64,000 bases of DNA from Zymoseptoria tritici IPO323 (Eukaryota; Ascomycota; Dothideomycetes; Mycosphaerellales; Mycosphaerellaceae), in NCBI RefSeq assembly GCF_000219625.1, contig NC_018214.1, forward strand, positions 2,046,001 to 2,110,000. Reading direction: 5' to 3'. The notes below the pieces were generated by a model. That model made no database searches. It saw only the letters and a program-made list of their open reading frames with translations, and was not told where the DNA came from. This document shows, in pieces, positions 11,327-21,022 of the stretch. Position 1 is the stretch's first letter, and the number at the start of each line of letters is the position of its first letter. The position numbers and the translations under genes were made by a program.

Positions 11327-11695
11327 TCATTTAACGACGCACGCAAATTTTCCTTTCTCGCCGTTCACGACGCACTCGTCGTTGGACCAAGACCAAAAGT
11401 GATATTCACTTGGGAAGTTCGGATGGCTGTGTTCGCAGTTGAGCTCCTTCTTAGAAACGTCGCCGACGGCCTGAAGTAGAAGGAATTGAAGTCAGAAGTG
11501 GTACAAAAAGAGCATGTAGAGCGTGGCGAAGGATGTTCTTACGCAGAACGAGGTCAGCCAGTCCACGCCCTCAGGACAGCTGTGACCAGGTTGACCCTGT
11601 CCACTAAACCAGACGCAGACATGTGGGTACTTTGCCAGAGCGACCGAGAAGCAAAGCGCGAGGGCTGCGACAGTGTTGGAGAAGATCCTTGTGAT
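11327..11695 (-). pseudogene. small secreted protein with six cysteines; start codon missing
   Basis: Two exons joined by a good 72-bp intron (11471-11542, donor GTAAGA, branch CTGAC, acceptor TTCAG) encode a typical secretory leader (NTVAALALCFSVALA) followed by about 75 residues with six Cys and many aromatic residues (YPHVCVWFSG..., FWSWSNDEC). Stop is at 11327-11329. In frame, the leader begins T-R-I-F-S but the codon where Met is expected (11693-11695) reads ATC, with an upstream stop and no other in-frame ATG. So either the start has been lost by a point change, an upstream exon supplies it, or the base is miscalled. The six-Cys pattern is effector-like; no family recognised. Confidence 0.5.
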
Positions 11696-12119
11696 GAAGT
11701 GTTGGAGTGGTGGGTGAGAAGGGTTCCTTCACTTATGGGCAGACTGGATTTGTTACCTCTTCGGAAGGGAAGTCTACGTGGTCTTATAGCTTCGAGTTCT
11801 TTCGTGCTTTTGAGATTACTTGTAGGGATCATACGAGGGCAATATGCGTTCGAAGAGCTTGGACGAGCTCGGACTGTCTAAATAGGGAATGGACGACGCC
11901 TGAAGCAGGGAATCAAATGATCGGCATTTTGCTGAGGCATCGCTGAGATGTGTGCAGCGATGAGCGCATCCGGGGTAGTTGCAACTTTAGCCCTGCCCAA
12001 GGTCACATGGTCCGAATGCCAGCGAGCAGACTAATCGAGTGGTTCGAGTCCATAGCATAGTAGAAATCGCCTTGTGCCTCCGTGAGATACCGACAGACGG
12101 CACTCGATCCCCTGCCTCA
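11696..12119. other. spacer
   Basis: No gene supported. It contains a degenerate copy of the palindromic motif described elsewhere (TTGCTGAGGCA, about 11930). Confidence 0.3.
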
Positions 12120-12730
12120 GCGGCATGTGTACCCCTGACAAACATATAATGCCTAGCCTGATATGGGAATGGCGCTTACTCTCGGAAGTCCAATCGATGT
12201 ACCTTCCGGGCAAGTGATATCAAAGATCCCTCGAGCTGAGAGTAGCGCGGGATGGCTTCAAGGGGCAGCTACTAGTTCCTGTATGCAGGATAGGGGTTGT
12301 ACAAACTCTGGACCAAAAGCAAGAAGTAGTGCCCATCCCCTGGCGGTCACACCGGCGGCTCCGCACCAATCTCGTTTTCACAAGACGTCGATACTTGCCT
12401 AAACAAGGCAGCGACAAGGTCTCCGGAAGTTAGCGCTTCTTCCCGTATGCAGGATAGGGACTGTAGCACCAACTACCGGGATCCTCGAGAATCCTGGTGG
12501 AGGTCTCGGATCGCAAGGGTTGTTATCGTAACACTTTCATTCCACAGGCTTTCCTATATTCCGATTCCAGTCTTGATTGTCGATGATCTTGCACGCCGGC
12601 ATATGTACCCCTAACAATGATTGCACCGCCAGGCCTCGTATCGCAAGGACGACACCCTCGCGTAACATTCGTTCCCCAGGCCTACCTACATACCGGTCTC
12701 AGTGCCCATCGACAATTACCTTGCACGCAC
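12120..12730. repeat. degenerate tandem and dispersed repeats
   Basis: 12501-12597 and 12631-12730 align along their whole length as a diverged duplication about 130 bp apart, sharing CTCGNATCGCAAGG at the start and CTTGCACGC at the end. GTATGCAGGATAGGG occurs at 12281 and 12445, and GGCATRTGTACCCCTRACAA at 12121 and 12598. These shared blocks suggest an older, larger duplicated unit, now decayed. No coding sense seen. Confidence 0.6.
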
Positions 12731-13815
12731 CCTGTCCGAGCAGACGTTGCCAACTGCTCGAGGCGTACATGCACGGGCGCGGAACTGTCGAGCGTACCCG
12801 GAGCTCGCGCACTGATTCCTGCTTGGGGCATGGAACCTGGACAATGCCGTGGTCTGATGGTGATGCTTTACGCACGGGGCTTGTGCATCTCTTTACCTGC
12901 TTGATCTCGGCAGATGCGTCGGCACTGGGGTATGCGAGTTCCTTCGGGGTCCCTCCCGAACACAACTCGTCTTCGCCATACAAGAATTAGTGTTATACGG
13001 TTTCTCGCCATTCCTTGCGCGGCGGCGAGGATCGTCCTCCTTCACAGGGCAGCTGACACAAAGTTCTTACGGTATTGCTTGAATCAAAGGCCTCCAGTTG
13101 AACGAACATCCCTGACAACTGGACCGTGTTCTGCGGACGCGCTCCGTGTGCATACTCCTGTATGCACAAGACAGGCTGTACATTCATTCCACCACAAAGC
13201 AGCCGCTTCTGCCTTCCTGCCCTCATCTACCTTCACCGGATCCTGCTTCTTCGCAGCCTGGCAAGTCAGCGCCTGACACGACGCAGCCACTACCGTACCT
13301 CTGCGAGTCTGACGGGATCCGCCAGCCAGTCGATCTCACACACACGCACGTTCCCGCCAATCACAGTTTGCTTCTTCGGTTTCTCATACCACCCAGCCAG
13401 AATGACCAGGAAGCTTGTTCTTACTTTGCTCTGCACGGGACTCGACTCTCAACAGTGGAAGGGCTCGTCGCTGATTTCGTGGTCAGTCGAGGATTCTCCA
13501 GAGCTAGCTTTGTGGTTCTTGGTCTTCAAACGTTCGTTGTATGGCAGCGGGCTTCCTACCGACAGAGCTCGACGTCTCAACCTGTTCATACCAGGTTCGT
13601 GACAATCGGGCGATCCGCGATGTTGTACACTAAGCTCAGCTTATTCCCAACGGGAGAGAGATCGGTGAGCAGGGACAGGCCTTCGATTCTCGTTCGTGGT
13701 GGCAGAGCCCTGATCCCTGGAGCATGCACTGGATCGGAGGGGCGCTTACGATCGCGACCGTGCTCCGCTCAAGTCGCTCGGTTTCGATGGCAAACAACGT
13801 TCCAGGATCACAAAG
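12731..13815. other. spacer with long but unconvincing open frames
   Basis: Long open frames exist on the plus strand (one runs 13146-14300) but their composition is rich in Arg/Ser/His and they overlap others on both strands. No domain, signal peptide or splice pattern supports a gene. Confidence 0.3.
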
Positions 13816-14331
13816 ATGAGGCATCCTGTGCCGCAAGCAGAGACCAGTGCCGTCCCAAATTGGGTACCGACATTGTGGTGCCAAACCAAGCTCGGGAATC
13901 TACTCGCACGAGGCGTCTGCAGGGGTTTATCGACGAGCATGATTTGCTGTATAGAAAAGTATGTGCTCTTCCAGGACCAGGACATCGCCACTCCTGGCAC
14001 TTCAGAACCAGAAGAAGAAACCTCGGACTGGGTCAAAGTTCATCTCACAAGCATCAGCCATGTGCTCCAGCTCGGACCGCAGCACGTGGTGAGCAAGGCT
14101 CTGGCTGGCACGATCATGCTGGAGGTGTGCAGCCTCGAGTCGTCGCGCGTGGACGCTGTCATCAGATGTTCGGGGATGATTCGTGCCATGCGTATTCCAA
14201 CATCGGACATCCCGGAGTTTCGAGTTCGCAGCGACAGCCTGAGGGCTCTGCGTGGGCAGTGCCGCGATTTTCTTCGCCCAAGGGGAATAGCCTGGAATGA
14301 TTTCCACTCTCGCATTCTAGATAGGATTTGA
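13816..14331 (+). CDS. hypothetical protein, 171 aa, weak
   Basis: An uninterrupted ATG-started frame ending ILDRI-stop. The second half has a fairly protein-like composition with an acidic stretch (EPEEETSDW) followed by alternating hydrophobic and charged residues. No signal peptide, membrane segment or family is recognised, and overlapping minus-strand frames are also open, so it may be chance. Length alone does not prove coding at this base composition. Confidence 0.25.
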   Translation: MRHPVPQAETSAVPNWVPTLWCQTKLGNLLARGVCRGLSTSMICCIEKYVLFQDQDIATPGTSEPEEETSDWVKVHLTSISHVLQLGPQHVVSKALAGTIMLEVCSLESSRVDAVIRCSGMIRAMRIPTSDIPEFRVRSDSLRALRGQCRDFLRPRGIAWNDFHSRILDRI

Positions 14332-14603
14332 AAGTGGAAGAAGAAGATACGATGAAGATCGCTGCGCCTCATGGTAAGTCTCACCTTTCTGTCCTGGTCA
14401 GCCAGCCATCGCTCTGGACTGTCACGAGCCCTGCGATCGGTGACTTGACTCAGTGTCTTGGAATGTGGACGAGATACTCGCGCCGGAGTTTTCTCATTCT
14501 TTGCTCAGCCGACTGCCCACTCCAGTCTCATCTTCCAACGAAGCATCTGCCCACTCAAACTCCATTCACAAATCAACTGTGAGTTCAACCGTCCTCAAAC
14601 AAC

Positions 14604-14804
14604 ATGAAGCTCTTCGCCTTCGTCTCGGTCATGATCGCCGTCATGACCTCTGGTGTTTTTGCCGATCTGGTCGTCCTCGCATCTGACCCAGTCTCCGTTA
14701 CAGGATGCGTGTTTCAACGCTGCAAAGGCAAAATGCGGCGAAATAATGCCAGCTGCAAGACCAGCATACGCAAAGGCAAGGCGACTTTCAGCATCGACTG
14801 CTAG
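14604..14804 (+). CDS. small secreted cysteine-containing protein, 66 aa
   Basis: A single-exon gene starting in good context (CAACATGA). The signal peptide is clear (MKLFAFVSVMIAVMTSGVFA), giving a mature peptide of about 46 residues with four Cys, a basic core (QRCKGKMRRNN, SIRKGK) and a final Cys immediately before the stop. Size, four Cys and net positive charge resemble fungal secreted effectors or antimicrobial peptides (inference). The 5' region 14530-14603 is rich in CT and CAA as in expressed fungal genes. No family recognised. Confidence 0.65.
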   Translation: MKLFAFVSVMIAVMTSGVFADLVVLASDPVSVTGCVFQRCKGKMRRNNASCKTSIRKGKATFSIDC

Positions 14805-15308
14805 ATTGCTCTAGCAGGCTCTTCCCGATTGGCATCGCTCGGCCCACACACCCTCCAGTCCGAGCCGAAACTGGCCGAGCAAGGTTCAAAGCTCCAACGC
14901 GGTCCTCTCCAGTCACCGTCCTGTGCACTCGCCAGGTTGTGCACGCCGAATCGCACCTCACTGGTCACATCATTCCGTATTTGCATTGACTTTTTCTCGC
15001 ATCTCGACGAGCAAGTTTCAGAGCTTCGCCGCGCACTTTTCGGTCGCTGGACTTGCCAAATCATTCCAGCCGAATCTCCTCTCCACGGTCCCATCGACTC
15101 GCATCTCGCATTGGTTTCCTTCGGTTCTCGACGGCAGACGGGTCGCGGCTGGCTGTGTGGTCAGTCGAGGAAAGGGTGGAAGTCAGAGAGTATCCAGCCT
15201 TGGAATACTGTACATCCAACTACGTTGACCCGACGTTGCTCCTGTGGCAAATGGCTACCTTGGGAACTCGACCAAACCTCTGATCGCTCCACAATCACGT
15301 AATCCATA
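14805..15308. other. spacer
   Basis: No supported gene. Part (about 15125-15180) resembles 13445-13495, sharing GTGGTCAGTCGAGGA and flanking bases, so it may hold a decayed duplication. Confidence 0.3.
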
Positions 15309-15594
15309 GTGCTGTCTGTCATGCAAGTTACTTCTTTTCGTAACGTTCGGAGCTCCTGCTGTCTTGTCGACCGCCAACTCAACAGGCACTGCCCGTCCGT
15401 TACGTCCGAGTTGCAACCAGCTCTTCTGGCAAGAGAACACCACAGTATGTCGCTGGCGTGGAAGGTGCGCCGTCTCATACAGTTTCGGGACTTGCCACCA
15501 GACGGAAGAACATTCATCGATGATCAATGCAACAATGGTCCCAATTCCGGCAATGCTATGTCGCGGTGGTTTGTGTTTGTTGCCTGAGGCATGA
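15309..15594 (+). pseudogene. possible small Cys-rich secreted protein with shifted start
   Basis: A frame ending at 15594 has six Cys in about 75 residues (CNQ, VCRW, RCAV, TCHQ, LCRG, LCLL) and is preceded in the same frame by a hydrophobic leader-like run (KLLLFVTFGAPAVLS). The only nearby ATG (15309) is one base out of frame with that leader. It looks like a secreted Cys-rich gene with a frameshift just after its start, or a miscalled base. Without the shift there is no start. No family recognised. Confidence 0.35.
15581..15591. other. palindromic motif TGCCTNAGGCA, copy 1
   Basis: TGCCTGAGGCA, preceded by a T-rich run and followed within about 20 bp by TGAGTCAT. One of five copies in the window. 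Confidence 0.8.
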
Positions 15595-15956
15595 AACAAG
15601 TGGCACGCTGAGTCATCCGGCAAGACCTCGCCTCCAGATGATCACCCACGTCGACAAACTGCATCACATCTCATCGCCCACGGAACATGCTCGGCTCCCG
15701 CATTCTGTGGGGCCAAACTGGAGCAACGGCAATGGCTAGACCGTCCGCAAGGCACTTCACCCAAGCGATGCGGGGACGAGGCCAGATAGTCATGCGTGCA
15801 TCGAATCTTGCCGTCGACGGAAGAGCCTTCAACCAGCCGATGGCCGCATCTGGCATACTCGCACACCGCATGGAGAGGACTATATGAGGTGCCCGCCGCA
15901 TGCCATCTCAAGGCTGGATACGGCAGTCGTCTCCTTGCTTCTCTCTTCGAGCGGCC

Positions 15957-17583
15957 ATGCAGTTATCTCTTCGCACACTGGCACTGCTTGCCGTTCCGGC
16001 CCATTTCTCAGTGGCTTCGCCGGTCCATGGCTCACATGAAGGCCGCATAGTCCGCAACGATGCTTTTGCGGTCCAGGGAGCATCCTGGCCGAACAACATC
16101 GACGTCGACTTCTTTGGGAACATACCCTACGCAGAGCCGCCCATTGGAGACCGACGTTTCAGGCCGCCAGTTACGAAAGCTCCAGTGCCGGATACTGTCA
16201 TCAATGGATCGTGGTTTGGACCATCATGCGTGCAATATTCGAACGGTGCCACAACTGTCTACTCGCAGTACTTGACGGGCTTCCTTCTATCTCCTGGCCA
16301 GACTCAGGATGAAGGTGCGTATGCTCGGTATAGACTGGCCTGTGGTCCTTGTTGATGTGAACGTACAGACTGCCTGACACTCAATGTGTGGGCTCCGAAA
16401 GGTACAAGGGAGGGCGATAACAAGGCGGTGATGATATGGATCCACGGCGGCGGCCACACGAGCGGCGGTTCTGCAAGCCCGTACAAGTATGGTGATCGCC
16501 TTGCTGCGGATCAAGATGTCATCGTCGTGTCTATGAAGTAGGTCCTGTTGAGTTGACCACTTGACCAAAACTTACCATCTCCGCAGCTACCGCTTGAACA
16601 TCTTCGGCTATCCAGGTGCCGCTGCGCTGGATGGGAGGAATCTCAATCCCGGCTTGATGGACCAGCGCAAGGCCGTCGAATGGACCTATAATAACATCAA
16701 CGCTTTCGGCGGAGATCCGAAACACATGACTTTGTTCGGACAGAGCGCCGGCGGTACCAGCGTGGACTACTACAACTACGCCTACTGGCAGGATCCGTTA
16801 ATAGCTGGCTTCATCACGCAGTCTGGGGTTGCCAAAGACGAAGACGAATATGATGCTTCCGGAAGTAACTTCACCTACGTCGCCTCGGCAGTGGGATGTG
16901 GCGACGACACCACCAACAAAGACGAACTCTTCAAATGCATGCAGACCGTCGACGCCACCGCAATCATCAACGTGTACAACAACTACAACGCCACCCTGAA
17001 CGGAGGCAAATCACTCTCCTTCTCTACCCGTGCGGACAACCAGACCAAGTTCTCCAACTACACCGACCTGCAAGCCCGCGGCCTCTTCGCTCGCCTCCCC
17101 ACAATCTACGCCCAGGTCAACAACGAAGGCACCTCACTCATCCAGTATAACGAGTCCGGTGTCAACCAGACCGAAGCCGACGCCCGAACCCTCAGCCTCG
17201 CCACTTGTCCTGGCGCAGCGGCCAGCGCTGCTCGAGTCGCGTACGACGTTCCCGTCTGGAGGACCAGGTATTTTGGCGAATGGCCGAATTTAAATCCGTT
17301 GAGCTGGCTGGGCGCATATCATTCCAGCGACATTCCTCTGATTTTTGGAACCTTGGATCTTCGAGGGCCGGATACGGAGCAGGAGCGGAAGGTTTCGGAG
17401 GACTTTCAGACGGCTTGGGCTACGTTTGCGAAGGATCCGGCTGCTGGTTTGGTGGAGTATGGATGGCCGACGTACAAGCCAGACGAGAAGACGTTGGTAG
17501 AGCTGGGTGTTCAGGGCAGGACCTCTGCGACTTTCGACGTTGGAACGGCTTTCGATGGACCATGTGCTGACCTTCGTACGTGA
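15957..17583 (+). CDS. secreted type-B carboxylesterase/lipase family protein
   Basis: Three exons (introns 16315-16368 and 16538-16586) give 507 aa, the usual family length. A signal peptide (MQLSLRTLALLAVPAHFSVA) precedes the alpha/beta-hydrolase fold. Visible signatures are PYAEPPIGDRRF, EDCLTLNVW across intron 1, WIHGGGHTSGG (oxyanion hole), and GQSAGG with the nucleophile Ser229. Glu356 in NNEG and His421 in GAYHSSD complete the triad by family position. It hydrolyses carboxylic esters; the natural substrate cannot be told. Several N-x-S/T sites fit secretion. The start was chosen because the leader begins there. It lies among small secreted genes. Confidence 0.9.
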
Positions 17584-18232
17584 GGGAAGACAGATCATCC
17601 GTCGAGCTCACGCAAGGCCAGTATCAAGATGTCTAGCAGCAATGCAATGCCATGATTCTCGTTCGCACAATACCGGATAGCCAGGAAGCGGTCTCGACTC
17701 CTAAGAGCGCTTGGTCTACAATCAGTGCGGTTGTCCAAGGTATCGCCATTATTCTACAAGCTTCTTCAGTCAGCCAAGGTGGTCATACCACGACGTTCGA
17801 TCAATGGCTTCGAGTTGTTCCACAGATACTGAGTACTGACTGTATGACCTTGACGCTGAGCAGGACGACGACGATGGTAAATCCAAATCAAGCTAGATAC
17901 AAAGAAAAGCCACTGACCCGCGGGATGCGACTTGTCCTAAATGTCCGAATCGTTCTCGAATCCTGAATTCTCGCCGGCCAATGCATCAAAACCAAAGAGA
18001 AGAGAAAAGACCCGAGCCTGCTCAAGACCAAGAAAGCCCGCTCCTTGGGTATGAAAGAAGATATCCGCCACACAGGTCTGCCACTCCACAATGCTGAATC
18101 TCACACCGGATGTTCTTCCGAAGCTCTTTTCACCATTGTCGAGATGCGGGCTGTATTTGATGTTAGCGTAGTGTCGAGGAAGGAGAAGTATGGATCGGGA
18201 GTCGACACACATCCGTTCGTTGTTTGGCGCAA
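17584..18232. other. spacer, 3' regions of converging genes
   Basis: Lies between the esterase (plus) and the repeat-peptide precursor (minus). No supported gene. Confidence 0.4.
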
Positions 18233-18829
18233 TTAGCAGCCCATAACGCATGATGGGGGATAAACTGAAGCGTCTGGTTTTTCTTTTCCATCTGCGGCTT
18301 CTCGCTTGACTTCGCAATCTCCAATCATTCGGCAGTCTGGGTTCTCGGGGACGACGCTAGCACGGCTTTCGAGCTGGTCTTGGAGCTGAGCTGCAGCGGC
18401 GGAGTCCTCTCTTTTGATCTTGCAATCGTTGTCGACGCAGGTTTGGGGATATACGCTGGCCCGGCGATTCAGATCGTTTCGAACCTGAACTGCGGCGGTA
18501 GCGGGTGCGTCTCTCTTCCTGTCGCAGGGGGGATCGGCGCAAGTGTCGGGCCACGGGACAGAGCGGCGATCGAGATGGTCCTGCAACTGAGCTGCGGCGG
18601 CAGACTCATCTCTCTTTCTGCCGCAGTCGCTGTTGGCACAGATGGCGGGAACGACGCTGGCACGGCGGTCAATGTCGCCGTGAGGGAGAGCCGCGCCGAC
18701 TTGGAGCCAGAGAGGCGAACTCGGCGAAGAGGGCGTAGACGGCTGCTTTGCGAGTCTCGCCAAGCGGACGGTCAAATTTCCAAAGGGCCAAACCCCATTT
18801 GTTGCATATGGTAGCACAAGACTGACCAT
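18233..18829 (-). CDS. Kex2-type repeat peptide precursor with five Cys-pair peptides
   Basis: A 198-codon frame whose residues 52-198 are built of five diverged repeats. Each holds (A)SV-x-P, one to a few residues, then a pair of Cys 3-5 residues apart: C64/C69, C97/C102, C131/C136, C166/C172 and C194/C198. Repeats are bounded by basic sites (RR at 55-56, 88-89, 122-123; KR at 72-73, 105-106, 139-140, 175-176) and separated by acidic/Ala spacers such as ESAAAAQLQD. This is the layout of precursors cut by Kex2-type proteases, as in alpha-factor pheromones and fungal KEP/RiPP precursors. The N-terminus is uncertain: the annotated ATG gives no good signal peptide, but a leader-like run (AAVYALFAEFASLA) lies in another frame near 18750-18700, suggesting a frameshift, hidden splice or miscalled base. 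Product function unknown. Confidence 0.6.
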   Translation of the reverse strand: MVSLVLPYATNGVWPFGNLTVRLARLAKQPSTPSSPSSPLWLQVGAALPHGDIDRRASVVPAICANSDCGRKRDESAAAAQLQDHLDRRSVPWPDTCADPPCDRKRDAPATAAVQVRNDLNRRASVYPQTCVDNDCKIKREDSAAAAQLQDQLESRASVVPENPDCRMIGDCEVKREAADGKEKPDASVYPPSCVMGC

Positions 18830-19016
18830 GGTCGCTGGTGCATAACAAGGCGGTGCTGGAGGTCGCAGGTCGGAGTGGTTAGCATCGAGTCGGATGTTTA
18901 TAGGTGCCTAGTGACCACCAGTTTCCAATCGAGCTCGCACCGCGCTGGGACAAAGACATATTCATACCGGCTCCATGCTCGTTCTCGATCTCGCTCATTG
19001 CCACAAACCCCGCCTC

Positions 19017-20126
19017 CTACGAACAATTGACTTCCACCCTCGCCGTCCTGACCGCAATCAGATTCCCGTTGAAGCTCGATCCGCTCATCGTTCCCTGAAC
19101 CTTCACAGTCCATCCAACAGTAGGCGCCGAACTGCTCGTCGTCTTTCCATTACAGCTGACCTGCGCACTGACACCTCCATCCGTCAACGCCGCCCTCGCT
19201 AGCCCAGTGCTCGTACCGCTGCCCGAAGCAGCTCCACTACTCCTCGCACTCACGCCCGACTCGCAGAATATCGAACTCACACTTCCGCTGGTGGCTGATC
19301 GTCCGCTAGACCCGACGGGATAAGTCACCGTCGTGACGACTTGTGCGCTTGCTGACGCTCCGTTTGCGGCGGCGGCACAAGTCCCTGCGGCGAGAGCGTC
19401 TTGAGGGCTGCCTTGCAGTGTGGTTGAAGTTGATGCGGAGGGCACATCGGCGGAGCTGAAGATGCTGACCGGGTTGGTTGAGCCGGTCACTGTGGCGGTG
19501 GAGTCGGCAGTACCGGACGAAGAGGTGCTGGAGATTGTTTTGCGGCGTTGAATTGCGCCGCCGGATCTGTAGAGGACTGATCGTCAGGACTGAGATAGCG
19601 ATTGAGTCCATCATCAAAGACGCAGTCGTCGTTGGATCAAGCTGGATCCTTTCCCACATGCAATCGGCATCTGCATTATATGTTGCCATGATGGTACTTA
19701 CGAAGCCGCATTCCCGTCACTGAATGAGAACGCCGAGACCAGATTCGTGTCCGCGGTTGCAGAGATGTTGGTGTAGGAAGCATCACCGTTCAAAGTCGTC
19801 GAATCCGAATCCGTCTGTATGGCATCGCTGTTCGGAGGAGCGAGTGAGTTTGTCGAAGTAGTGGAGGCAGCTTTGCTCGCAAAGTAATTTTCGGTCGAGA
19901 CGATAGTCTGAGAGAGCTGGTTATAGTTGAGATTATAGTTGTAGCCTTGGGACTGCAGGTAGGATTTGAGAGTGGCAGAGTTTTCGAAAGACCTGAACTG
20001 AGAGTCGGAAACGGAGAGGGTGATGGAGACTTGCTGAGTTTGGCGAGCTTGAAGCCGAGAACCGGGGAGAGGATTTGCGTTGGCAAAGCAGAGCAGGGCT
20101 GTGAGTAGGAAGGAGAGGGAAAGCAT
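19017..20126 (-). CDS. secreted Ser/Thr-rich hypothetical protein
   Basis: Two exons joined by intron 19567-19701 (donor GTAAGT, branch CTGAC, acceptor CTACAG) give 324 aa. The start at 20126 was preferred to the in-frame ATG at 20189 because the signal peptide (MLSLSFLLTALLCFANA) begins there. The mature N-terminal half is rich in Ser, Thr, Asn and Gln, with aromatic NYN repeats. The C-terminal half has four Cys and a compact beta-like stretch ending EVNCS. No family is recognised. It looks like a cell-wall or extracellular protein with an O-glycosylated region (inference). Confidence 0.7.
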
Positions 20127-20695
20127 CGCTGCAACGATTCTGGGAGGGCGAACCTGTGGAAGCGGTTGTAGACCTGTCTCTGCGGACATAGTCTTCGCTT
20201 TTTATACTTCTGTTCACTCCGATTCCTCTACTCCAGGATCGTGGGGCACACTGTGTCAATAGTCTAGGTCGACCAAGTGGAGTACGCATCCGAAACCACA
20301 TCCCCGAATTGGTGACATATCGCAAGCGCCATGTCGAGCGCTGAGAGAGTCTCCACGGCATGGCAGGCGCAATCGCGGTGGGATGTGTTCGATGCTATGC
20401 CGTGACCAGTATCGCCAAAGGGCTAGTCGGAACAAACTTCAGTCCAGCACCAAACCACTTGAGCCTCGACGAACGGCAGACATGGCTTGAAGTTGTATAA
20501 GTGCTGGCGGTTGACCTTTTCCAATCAGAAGCTCCGAGTGCCATATACACTAAGGTCTTCGTGCATGTGGAGGTATGCCACTTGTGAGCTATTGAAAGGC
20601 ATAGCTGTCAGTCAGTTGACCAACACATGGAGAGAAAAAATACTAACGAGTCAAACCTGTAAGAAGCAGGCACTGCATACAGGCTGCTTGTTGGT
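20127..20695. other. promoter region and spacer
   Basis: Upstream of the minus-strand secreted gene. Nothing else seen. Confidence 0.3.
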
Positions 20696-21022
20696 CTGGT
20701 TACCAATGGCAAAACGGTCCTCACCAGCACCAACTAACAGGTCGGGCAGTCCCCACCAACTGCACTAGTGGTATACCACCAAATTACGTAAGTAATTTGG
20801 GGGCCAAAAGGATACGTTTTAGGTAGGTTGGACGACGTCGTTCTGGCCTGTTCCCGGTCAGCATCGATGCCAGCTCGGTGTTTGGCTTCGTCCTTTATAG
20901 ACTTCGACCTTGCTGCCCTCGTCCGATTGGCTGCGGACCTGTTTCCGGCTGGTTACCAGGTGGCGAGCGACTCTAACCAACACTAACTAAAAGGTCGGCG
21001 AGTGCTCACCACACCAACTAAT
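20696..21022. repeat. diverged direct repeats with palindromes between (possible element remnant)
   Basis: About 70 bp at 20696-20766 recurs at 20949-21022 (both run CTGGTTACCA..., ...CTAAC/CTAAA...GGTCGG, ...CACCAACTA). Directly after the first copy are a perfect palindrome GTGGTATACCAC (20768-20779) and a hairpin CCAAATTAC/GTAATTTGG (20779-20787 and 20792-20800). It may be a relic flanked by short terminal repeats. No coding capacity seen. Confidence 0.55.

Noticed and set aside
13146..14300. 384-codon plus-strand open frame
   Set aside because: Biased Arg/Ser/His composition, no domain, and overlapped by frames on both strands; no splice or start support.
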